A stretch of DNA of 9,368 nucleotides. Source: Calditrichia bacterium. Its GTDB lineage: Bacteria > Calditrichota > Calditrichia > JAJRVZ01. The position numbers and the translations under genes were made by a program. Every line of letters starts with the position of its first letter. Positions within the stretch are counted from its first letter, which is position 1. The DNA lies in contig DAOWAQ010000057.1 of the NCBI GenBank assembly GCA_030634505.1, positions 1-9,368 on the forward strand. The letters run 5' to 3'. The notes beneath the pieces are model-generated. The model saw only the letters and a list, made by a program, of their open reading frames with translations. It did not search any database and was not told where the DNA came from. Below are positions 1 through 5,588 of the stretch, one piece after another.

Positions 1-33
1 GATTAATCGTGTAGTGTTATTTCCAACTTAATT

Positions 34-101
34 GGGAATCCCATCAGGGAAAAGAAGGGTCAAGTTCAAGGAATTCCCGATCAGCCAGATGTCTGACTGG
101 C
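34..101. repeat. palindrome-rich leader upstream of thrB (possible dispersed repeat)
   Basis: The 148 bases before thrB contain no convincing gene but several short inverted repeats. GGGAAT at 34-39 pairs with ATTCCC at 73-78, and GCCAG at 84-88 pairs with CTGGC at 97-101 around an 8-base loop. TGGGAATCCCA at 33-43 is itself palindromic. The following GGAATGACA (112-120) resembles the flanks of intergenic repeats I know from related genomes, so this may be a degenerate copy. A regulatory leader of the thr genes is an alternative. I see no run of Thr or Ile codons that would mark an attenuator peptide. Confidence 0.3.
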
Positions 102-148
102 AAAAACATTAGGAATGACAATACGAAAGAGGGAAACACAATTTAACA

Positions 149-1084
149 ATGAAAAGCCAAATTAAAGTTTTTGCACCTGCGACAGTAGCCAATGTCGCTT
201 GCGGTTTTGATATTTTGGGATTTGCTGTAGACTATCCGGGTGACGAAGTAATTTTAAAACCGATGAAAAAGCCAGGAGTATCTATTGTAAAAATTACCGG
301 AGACAAAGGTAAATTGTCGATGATTCCAGAAAAGAATACCGCGTCTGTAAGTGTTTTGTCTTTTCTGAAACATATAAATTCCAACCAGGGCATTGAAATT
401 GAATTAATTAAAAAAATGCCATTAGGAAGCGGTCTTGGTTCGAGCGCTGCCAGTGCGGTGGCTGGTGTGTTCGCGGTAAATGAACTCTTAGGAAGACCTT
501 TACAAAAAGAGGAACTTTTACCGTTTGCCCTTGAAGGTGAAAGACTTGCCTGTGGCACGGCACATGCGGATAATGCAGCCCCTTCTTTAATTGGAGGAAT
601 GATTCTTATCCGAAGCTACAATCCTCTTGATATTATTCAAATTCCAACACCGAAAGATCTGTTTTGTACGATCATTCATCCGCAAATTGAGATTCGGACT
701 GAAGACGCTAGAAAAATGCTAAAAAAACAGATACCATTAAAAGACGCCACAACTCAATTAGGAAACATTGCGGGCTTGATAACAGGACTTATAAAAGAGG
801 ATTTTAACTTAATTCAAAGATCAATGGAAGACGTAATAGCAGAGCCTGTCCGATCGATTCTAATTCCCGGATTTTATGATGTAAAAACCGCTGCTCTTGA
901 TACCGGTGCATTGGGATGCAGTATTTCCGGTTCAGGACCTTCAATATTTGCATTCAGCACCAGCAAAAAAATTGCGGAAGAAGTAGGCAATGCAATGCAA
1001 TCTGTTTTAAGCAATTTGGAAATTAACAGCGAAATATTTGTTTCAAAAATAAATCAAACGGGACCAGTGATAATTGAAGATTGA
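149..1084 (+). CDS. thrB: homoserine kinase
   Basis: Cytoplasmic GHMP-family kinase that phosphorylates L-homoserine to O-phospho-L-homoserine with ATP, the penultimate step of threonine synthesis. All three GHMP motifs are present. The N-terminal substrate motif is PATVANVACGFD at residues 10-21. The glycine/serine-rich ATP loop is PLGSGLGSSAAS at 91-102. The C-terminal GSGPS turn is at 261-265. Residues expected to contact homoserine in this family are also visible: N15, D21, HADN at 139-142, R183 and R235. The length of 311 residues is normal for the family and the frame is intact. The ATG is well placed relative to the conserved N-terminus, but the only purine-rich stretch, AGAGGG at 128-133, lies 15 bases away, so the ribosome binding site is weak. 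thrC follows on the same strand after 108 bases, which supports the specific assignment over other GHMP kinases. An aspartokinase/homoserine dehydrogenase gene probably lies just outside the window. Confidence 0.97.
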   Translation: MKSQIKVFAPATVANVACGFDILGFAVDYPGDEVILKPMKKPGVSIVKITGDKGKLSMIPEKNTASVSVLSFLKHINSNQGIEIELIKKMPLGSGLGSSAASAVAGVFAVNELLGRPLQKEELLPFALEGERLACGTAHADNAAPSLIGGMILIRSYNPLDIIQIPTPKDLFCTIIHPQIEIRTEDARKMLKKQIPLKDATTQLGNIAGLITGLIKEDFNLIQRSMEDVIAEPVRSILIPGFYDVKTAALDTGALGCSISGSGPSIFAFSTSKKIAEEVGNAMQSVLSNLEINSEIFVSKINQTGPVIIED

Positions 1085-1092
1085 AAAATCGG

Positions 1093-1115
1093 CCCTTCGA
1101 CAGGCTCAGAGTACC
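1093..1115. repeat. single-arm copy of the CCCTTCGAC..GCTCAG repeat
   Basis: The stretch begins CCCTTCGACAGGCTCAG, nine bases after the thrB stop codon. It is the same family as the full palindrome at 2593-2645 but with a one-base-shorter core (AGG in place of TACG between TTCGAC and CTCAG). Repeats with this core are scattered between genes in many bacterial genomes, including FCB-group ones. Only one arm is visible here, so this is probably a decayed or half-length copy. Confidence 0.7.
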
Positions 1116-1150
1116 AAGGAATCAATTCATGCTTAAGAAATAGAACAAGA

Positions 1151-1192
1151 CCCGAGTATCAAGTATCAAGAAACCAGAAGCGAGTAATCAGA
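1151..1192. repeat. AAGTATCAAG-type short-word repeat abutting thrC
   Basis: The segment is built of near-identical words: GAGTATC, AAGTATC, AAG, then AAACCAGAAGCGAG and TAATCAG, ending directly at the thrC start codon. It matches the style of low-complexity intergenic repeats (permutations of AGTATCAAG and AACCAGAA) that I recognise from FCB-type genomes. It does not code. Because it reaches the ATG, the AGAAGCGAG segment (about 1176-1184) is the only available purine-rich ribosome contact for thrC. Confidence 0.55.
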
Positions 1193-2494
1193 ATGCAATT
1201 TTACAGCACCAACAATAAAAATCATTTTGTTTCTTTAAAAGATGCCGTTTTGAAAGGCTTGCCGGATGACGGCGGGCTTTTTATGCCCGAAGGTTTTCCA
1301 CAAGTACGACCTGAAATCCTAAATAGTCTTAATTCTTTGACCTTCCAGGAGATTGCTTTTGAAGTGTCCAAGAATTTACTGGGAGACAGTCTTTCTAAAA
1401 CAATCCTGAAAAATATTATTATTAATGCCTTTAATTTTGAAGTACCCCTGATCAGGTTAAATGAGCAAATATCCGTTTTAGAATTATATCACGGGCCAAC
1501 CCTCGCCTTTAAAGATTTTGCTGCCAGATTTATGTCCCGGTTAATGCAATATTTTGTAAAAGATTCAAATAGTGAATTAACGATTCTCACAGCAACTTCC
1601 GGAGATACGGGAAGCGCGGTTGCCCATGGATTTCACAATATGGAAGGTATAAATGTTATTATCTTATACCCTAGTGGAATGGTTAGTGAACTACAGGAAA
1701 AACAGCTAACAACTATTGGGGATAATATTACAGCGCTGGAAATTAGAGGCACATTTGATGACTGCCAAAACCTGGTTAAACAAGCATTTTTAGACCCTGA
1801 TCTTTCGGAAAAACTAAGTTTGACGTCTGCCAATTCCATCAATGTTGCCAGACTGATTCCCCAAAGTCTCTACTATTTTTATGCAATTGGTCAAGTTTCA
1901 ACAAAAAAATCACCTGTGATTGTGTCTGTCCCCTGTGGTAATTTTGGTAACCTAACCGCAGGCTTGATGGCAAAAAATATGGGACTGCCGATTTCAAAAT
2001 TTATTGCATCCGTTAATCAAAATGATTCATTCGTAAAGTATTTAGATACCGGAGTTTTCACACCAGTGAAAACAAAAAAAACAATCTCTAATGCTATGGA
2101 TGTAGGTAATCCGAGTAATTTTTATCGAATCCTTGATATGTACAATCATGATTTAAAAGCCATGCACAGGGACATTACCGGTTTTAGCTATTCTGATGAT
2201 CAGACCAGGCAAGCTATCAAAAAGGTCTATCAAGAATACAATTATGTTTTAGACCCGCATGGAGCCGTAGGATATCTTGGAGTTAAGGAGTATCTGAAGA
2301 AACAATCGTCTCAAGTGCAGGGAATATTTTTGGAAACCGCCCATCCGGCAAAGTTTATTGATGTTGTTCAACAGTTAGTTTCGCAAAACATTGAAATACC
2401 AGAACGATTATCAAGTTGTATGAAGAAAGAAAAAGAAGCGATTTTATTATCAAAAGAGTATAAGGAGTTTAAACAGTATTTGTATGAAAATTAA
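1193..2494 (+). CDS. thrC: threonine synthase
   Basis: PLP-dependent cytoplasmic enzyme that converts O-phospho-L-homoserine to L-threonine and phosphate, the last step of the pathway. The N-terminal threonine synthase domain is recognisable at residues 1-80, including KGLPDDGGLFMPE at 21-33. The PLP-binding lysine is K107 in LAFKDFA (104-110). The TATSGDTGSA segment (133-142), SANSINVARLIPQ (212-224) and the phosphate-binding loop VPCGNFGNLTAG (246-257) are all intact, and ETAHPAKF (381-388) closes the active site. At 433 residues it matches the E. coli-type enzyme (about 428) rather than the plant or archaeal type. The MxFYSTNN N-terminus is typical for the family, which supports the ATG at 1193. 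It follows thrB on the same strand across a repeat-filled gap and is likely in the same operon. The Shine-Dalgarno site is poor. Confidence 0.97.
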   Translation: MQFYSTNNKNHFVSLKDAVLKGLPDDGGLFMPEGFPQVRPEILNSLNSLTFQEIAFEVSKNLLGDSLSKTILKNIIINAFNFEVPLIRLNEQISVLELYHGPTLAFKDFAARFMSRLMQYFVKDSNSELTILTATSGDTGSAVAHGFHNMEGINVIILYPSGMVSELQEKQLTTIGDNITALEIRGTFDDCQNLVKQAFLDPDLSEKLSLTSANSINVARLIPQSLYYFYAIGQVSTKKSPVIVSVPCGNFGNLTAGLMAKNMGLPISKFIASVNQNDSFVKYLDTGVFTPVKTKKTISNAMDVGNPSNFYRILDMYNHDLKAMHRDITGFSYSDDQTRQAIKKVYQEYNYVLDPHGAVGYLGVKEYLKKQSSQVQGIFLETAHPAKFIDVVQQLVSQNIEIPERLSSCMKKEKEAILLSKEYKEFKQYLYEN

Positions 2495-2548
2495 TAATTA
2501 CAATTTGGTATCTAGATTATAAATGTCGTTGCGTCATGCTTCTAAACG

Positions 2549-2592
2549 GAATCCTATTGTTTTTAATGACATAATATTGACGTATAGGATTC
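2549..2592. repeat. 9-bp inverted repeat with 26-base loop downstream of thrC
   Basis: GAATCCTAT at 2549-2557 pairs perfectly with ATAGGATTC at 2584-2592 across a 26-base AT-rich loop. The right arm directly abuts the CTTCGAC palindrome at 2593. The loop is long and no T-tract follows, so it does not look like an intrinsic terminator. It may be part of a larger composite repeat running from 2549 to 2645, or terminal inverted repeats of a tiny element. Confidence 0.5.
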
Positions 2593-2645
2593 ACCCTTCG
2601 ACTACGCTCAGGGTTCAATAATGAGGTCGCTGAGCGGAGTCGAAG
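2593..2645. repeat. full palindromic TTCGAC..GCTCAG intergenic repeat
   Basis: The left arm CTTCGACTACGCTCAG (2596-2611) and right arm CTGAGCGGAGTCGAAG (2630-2645) are complementary at 15 of 16 positions around an 18-base loop. The left arm also carries its own nested 5-bp repeat, ACCCT at 2593-2597 with AGGGT at 2610-2614. This is a complete copy of a widespread REP-like repeat. In RNA it would form a strong hairpin between thrC and proC and could separate or stabilise transcripts. No coding potential is apparent. Confidence 0.85.
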
Positions 2646-2692
2646 CGAGATACTTCATGGTAGCATAACACTAGATAATAATTATAAAATAT

Positions 2693-2699
2693 AAAGGAG
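2693..2699 (+). promoter_or_regulatory. strong ribosome binding site that fixes the TTG start of proC
   Basis: AAAGGAG lies 7 bases before a TTG codon at 2707-2709. The conserved Rossmann beta-strand of ProC begins five residues later, so there is little room for another start. No in-frame ATG precedes the conserved region. This is the clearest Shine-Dalgarno site in the left half of the window. Confidence 0.85.
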
Positions 2700-2706
2700 T
2701 TCATAA

Positions 2707-3522
2707 TTGGAAAACAGTAATCGTATCGCCATACTTGGTGCGGGAAATATTGGACTATCAATTGCAAATGGGTTGATTCAATCCGGTCAATTTAAAGCGG
2801 GGGATATAACGCTCACCAGGAGGAAAATCAGCCTTCTTGAAGAGGCAAAAAGCAAAGGCTTCATTATTCAAAGCGATAATATTAAAGCCGTAAACAATTC
2901 AGAGATCATTATTGTTGCCGTTGAACCACAGCAGATTAACTCATTGTTTAATGAAATTTCAGATGATTTAACACCTGGTAAACATACTGTGATTTCAGTT
3001 GTTTCCGGCGTCAGCATCAAACAACTGAAAACTTTAATAAAAAAAGATATTCCGGTCGTCCGCGCCATGCCCAACACTGCAATTGCGATTCAGGAGTCAA
3101 TGACCTGTCTCGCGGCATCCAAAGAGGATGACCGTGCAGTGTATGATGCAAAAGCAATATTTAATACTGTTGGAAAAACGCTTGAAATTGATGAAGAACA
3201 GATGAACGCTGCAACAGCTCTTGCTGCCTGTGGAGTGGCCTTTTTCTTACGAGCTGTCAGAGCTGCGTCGCAGGGCGGTATCGAAATCGGTTTTCATTCG
3301 GATGACGCATTAGCAATTGCCGCCCAAACAGCAAGGGGCGCTGCATCTTTATTGCTTTCCAAAGAAAATCATCCTGAATATGAGGTTGATAAAGTAACAA
3401 CACCAAGGGGATGTACAATTTCTGGCTTAAACCAAATGGAGCACGAAGGTTTTAGTTCAGCAATGATTAAAGGAATAACAACGTCGGCAGAAAAAGCTGA
3501 AAAATTGTATACAATCGAATAA
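2707..3522 (+). CDS. proC: pyrroline-5-carboxylate reductase
   Basis: NAD(P)H-dependent enzyme that reduces 1-pyrroline-5-carboxylate to L-proline in the cytoplasm. The Rossmann nucleotide-binding motif LGAGNIG is at residues 10-16. The basic TRRK at 37-40, at the end of the second strand, fits NADPH preference. VAVEPQQI (70-77) and VVRAMPNTAIAI (117-128) are classic ProC segments. The C-terminal catalytic and dimer region is the ProC signature TTPRGCTISGLNQMEHEGF (231-249). In most ProC proteins this reads closer to TPGGTTIAGL. The RGCTI form and the ATALAACGVAFF segment (169-180) resemble what I recall of Bacteroidetes ProC proteins. The length of 271 residues is normal. Translation starts at TTG behind AAAGGAG. 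It is separated from thrC by 212 bases of repeats, so it may have its own promoter. It converges on the response regulator gene, with only 15 bases between the stop codons. Confidence 0.96.
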   Translation: MENSNRIAILGAGNIGLSIANGLIQSGQFKAGDITLTRRKISLLEEAKSKGFIIQSDNIKAVNNSEIIIVAVEPQQINSLFNEISDDLTPGKHTVISVVSGVSIKQLKTLIKKDIPVVRAMPNTAIAIQESMTCLAASKEDDRAVYDAKAIFNTVGKTLEIDEEQMNAATALAACGVAFFLRAVRAASQGGIEIGFHSDDALAIAAQTARGAASLLLSKENHPEYEVDKVTTPRGCTISGLNQMEHEGFSSAMIKGITTSAEKAEKLYTIE

Positions 3523-3537
3523 AATATAAATTTATAA

Positions 3538-4248
3538 TTAATCAGAGAATATATACCCAGCACCACGAACACTTTTAATATAGATTGGCTTATCAGGATC
3601 CAGTTCAAAATATTTTCGCAGGCGTGCTATAAAATTATCTACCGTTCTGGTTTCTATCGTTGAATCTATTTTCCATACATTCTTTAATAGTTCTTCTCGT
3701 GATAGTATAATCCCTTTATTATCAATAAAATATTTCATCAGATTGGCTTCGTGGCTGGTGAGTTGAATTTCCTTGTCGGCTGTTTTGCACATTAAATTCT
3801 CAAAATTTATCTCATTACTGCCAAATTTAAATGACTGCAAATTGCCTCTGTTTTCTTTATACCATGATTGCCTCTTTAGCATTCCTTTTACACGTAACAG
3901 CATTTCTTTTAAATGAAAAGGTTTTGTTAAATAGTCGTCCGCACCAATTTCCAATCCCTTGATTTTATCTTTAACCCCGGTTCGCGCTGTTAAAAACAGG
4001 ATGGGTAATTGAGGATATTTTTCGCGTACTTTCGCTGCCACTTCAAAGCCATCAACGTATGGTAACATAACATCTAAAACGATTAAATCATATTCCGATT
4101 CATTAATTTTAATTAACGCTTTTTTACCATCTACAGCCCAATCAACCTCATATCCTTCTTCGGTTAGATTATATTCAAGCCCGATTGCCAGGGTTTCCTC
4201 ATCTTCAACCAGAAGTATTTTATATTTTTTATTATTTTCAACTTCCAT
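3538..4248 (-). CDS. OmpR/PhoB-family DNA-binding response regulator
   Basis: Two-domain transcription regulator of a two-component system. The receiver domain covers residues about 8-123, with the acidic pocket E15/D16, the phospho-acceptor D59 in LIVLDVMLP (55-63), the switch threonine T87 and the conserved K109 in LTKPF (107-111). A linker leads to a winged-helix Trans_reg_C domain at about 138-236. Its recognition helix RTVDNFIARLRKYFE is at 201-215 and the wing hairpin VRGAGYIF at 227-234. The length of 236 residues is standard and all key residues are present. The start codon lies inside the end of the kinase gene (11-base overlap), so translation is probably coupled and the two proteins are almost certainly partners. 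No strong Shine-Dalgarno site is seen. The stimulus and regulon cannot be read from sequence. Candidate binding sites lie upstream of the kinase gene. Confidence 0.95.
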   Translation of the reverse strand: MEVENNKKYKILLVEDEETLAIGLEYNLTEEGYEVDWAVDGKKALIKINESEYDLIVLDVMLPYVDGFEVAAKVREKYPQLPILFLTARTGVKDKIKGLEIGADDYLTKPFHLKEMLLRVKGMLKRQSWYKENRGNLQSFKFGSNEINFENLMCKTADKEIQLTSHEANLMKYFIDNKGIILSREELLKNVWKIDSTIETRTVDNFIARLRKYFELDPDKPIYIKSVRGAGYIFSD

Positions 4249-5275
4249 TGTTTTTATCCGATTTTTCTTTATTTTTTGTGCTGATTTTTAACAAGGTTTT
4301 TATATATCTTTTTTTAGAAGTTTGATATATCGGCAAAGTTATAGTAAATGTTGTTCCTTTTTCTTTGCCACCACTGAACACTTGAATTTTTCCACCATGA
4401 TATTTTACAATTTCTTTAACCCAATAAAGTCCCAATCCAGTCCCTTTTACATTGGGGCTATGAGAATTTTCAATTCGTTGGAATTTATTAAATATTTTTT
4501 TCTGATCTTTATGTGATATACCTATACCATTATCAGAAAATTCAATTTGTATTTTTTTAGAAGTATTACTCAAAGAAATTCGTATTTTCGTATTGTTATT
4601 AGAATATTTAATAGCATTATCAAATAAATTATAAAATACTATTTCAAACCAATTACTATCTATTACACATAAGCAATCAGGATTACCTTGAATAATTACA
4701 GATTCTGATGCTAAATGAAATTTGTCTATTGAATTGTTCAACAATTCTGTAAATATCTCACTTGCCTTATAAATTTGATAATCATGTGGATATTTGCGAG
4801 CCATCTTTTTTTGTTCAATTCCGGAAAGATGTAATATAGAATTGATAAGGTCGTTTAAACGATCCGTATCCTTCATCATAATCGAAACAAATTCTTTTTG
4901 TTTTTCCAGCGGAACATTTCGAGAATTAATCGTTTCGAGATATAATTGAATTGAAGATAACGGAGATTTTAACTCATGTGTAACACTGGCAATAAAATTG
5001 TCATAAAGTTTGGTAATATTCATTTGCCTGTTTAAATAAATAAATATAAGGGACATGCCAATGGAAATAAACACTAATAAAACTATCCCGCTAACAAGAG
5101 CAAAAACATTGGTACTGCCGGAAATGATCTGGGGTGGGACATTTTCTCCAACATTTTCAAAAATGATGTAATTGGATACATACCAATATATCCATAAACC
5201 CAGCAATGAAAACCATGCTACCTGTGCCAGTACAAATACAAGAATTGATGAAAATAGTGATCCGATTTTTCTCAT
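4238..5275 (-). CDS. sensor histidine kinase, two TM segments, no visible HAMP
   Basis: Inner-membrane sensor kinase that autophosphorylates and passes phosphate to the adjacent regulator. There are two predicted membrane helices, about residues 8-32 and 57-81. They are joined by a short extracytoplasmic loop of about 24 residues that is too small for a folded sensor domain. The HisKA dimerisation helix follows almost directly, with phospho-accepting H100 in VTHELKSPL (98-106). The ATPase domain shows the N box NLFDNAIKYS (216-225), G1 box DNGIG (248-252), F box FNKFQRI (262-268) and G2 box GTGLGLYWVKEI (278-289). A Lys/Ser-rich tail of about 27 residues (319-345) ends the protein, and its last codons overlap the regulator gene. 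No Shine-Dalgarno site precedes the ATG, but the start gives a sensible first membrane helix. The layout suggests sensing within or at the membrane, or through an unseen partner. Confidence 0.95.
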   Translation of the reverse strand: MRKIGSLFSSILVFVLAQVAWFSLLGLWIYWYVSNYIIFENVGENVPPQIISGSTNVFALVSGIVLLVFISIGMSLIFIYLNRQMNITKLYDNFIASVTHELKSPLSSIQLYLETINSRNVPLEKQKEFVSIMMKDTDRLNDLINSILHLSGIEQKKMARKYPHDYQIYKASEIFTELLNNSIDKFHLASESVIIQGNPDCLCVIDSNWFEIVFYNLFDNAIKYSNNNTKIRISLSNTSKKIQIEFSDNGIGISHKDQKKIFNKFQRIENSHSPNVKGTGLGLYWVKEIVKYHGGKIQVFSGGKEKGTTFTITLPIYQTSKKRYIKTLLKISTKNKEKSDKNNGS

Positions 5276-5292
5276 TAAAAATAATTCTTATC

Positions 5293-5323
5293 TGTAAATA
5301 TTTACATCAATAATGTGTAAATA
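5293..5323. promoter_or_regulatory. candidate operator: three TGTAAATA half-sites upstream of the kinase gene
   Basis: A perfect 14-bp palindrome TGTAAATATTTACA occupies 5293-5306, and a third half-site TGTAAATA lies at 5316-5323. The two forward copies are 23 bases apart. The complement at 5299-5306 and the copy at 5316-5323 form an 8-bp inverted repeat with a 9-base spacer. The cluster begins 18 bases upstream of the kinase start codon. Paired half-sites at this position suit autoregulation by an OmpR-family regulator, but the link to this regulator is inference, and AT-rich DNA raises the chance background. Confidence 0.45.
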
Positions 5324-5340
5324 CTAAATTCTTTTTTCTA

Positions 5341-5400
5341 ACCCTCCCCGTCCATCTTTTGACGGGCTCCCCTCCCTAAATTAGGGAGGGGCTGGAGGTG
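5341..5400. repeat. CCCCTCCCTAA/TTAGGGAGGGG multi-stem palindromic repeat
   Basis: The core CCCCTCCCTAA (5369-5379) and TTAGGGAGGGG (5381-5391) is a perfect 11-bp inverted repeat, folding as a 9-bp GC-rich hairpin with a 5-base loop. A second hairpin, CCCGTC (5347-5352) with GACGGG (5361-5366), sits beside it. Outer arms CCTCC (5343-5347) and GGAGG (5394-5398) can close both into a three-way-junction-like shape. Its G+C content stands out sharply from the surrounding AT-rich DNA. I recognise this as another dispersed intergenic repeat family. No reading frame crosses it. Confidence 0.8.
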
Positions 5401-5588
5401 CGTCAAACTTAATATTCAATCCCAATGAAGCTGTTTGAAATTATTTGTTTCAATTTACTTAAAAAATTCCTTTACCTCTACTTTCTTTAATTAAACTAAT
5501 CTTTAATTCTATTAAAATTACATTTCTTTTACAAACACGAAGAAAAAAAATTGTTATTATTAGACAAAATAATTATTGGATTTAAAAC
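5401..5588 (+). other. AT-rich leader of the radical SAM gene
   Basis: Together with 5276-5400 this makes a 313-base divergent gap without a gene. After the palindromic repeat, the remainder is very AT-rich and pyrimidine-rich on the plus strand. It holds one small inverted repeat, TTGAAA (5435-5440) with TTTCAA (5448-5453). It must contain the promoter for the radical SAM gene unless transcription reads in from elsewhere. I cannot assign -35/-10 or Bacteroidetes -33/-7 boxes with confidence, and no clear Shine-Dalgarno site precedes the ATG at 5589. Confidence 0.4.

Noticed and set aside
1..31. Possible C-terminus of an upstream gene (for example homoserine dehydrogenase) in one of two short open frames ending at 14 or 31.
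   Set aside because: Only a few codons remain in either frame and they match no motif I can recognise; the pathway context makes the idea plausible but the sequence does not show it.
232..558. A 108-codon minus-strand open frame within thrB, and similar antisense frames within thrC, proC and the flavoprotein gene.
   Set aside because: All lie opposite strongly conserved coding sequence, lack ribosome binding sites and resemble no protein family.
1151..1192. The repeated AAGTATC words considered as a start of a CRISPR array.
   Set aside because: The units are 7-16 bases long, irregular, and have no spacers of uniform length or associated cas genes.
3504..3536. Palindromes ATTGTATACAAT (3504-3515) and TATAAATTTATA (3525-3536) at the convergent ends of proC and the response regulator, considered as a bidirectional terminator.
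   Set aside because: Both are AT-only or nearly so, with no stable GC stem and no usable loop; one lies inside the proC coding end. Weak support for termination.
4322..4516. A 64-codon plus-strand frame inside the kinase gene with a hydrophobic, Phe-rich product.
   Set aside because: It is antisense to the conserved ATPase motifs of the kinase; the Phe-rich composition is a by-product of AT-rich antisense reading.
5551..5579. A -35/-10 like pair (TTGTTA, 17 bases, TATTGG) upstream of the radical SAM gene.
   Set aside because: The second box is poor and transcription would begin almost at the start codon; in such AT-rich DNA the match is not meaningful.
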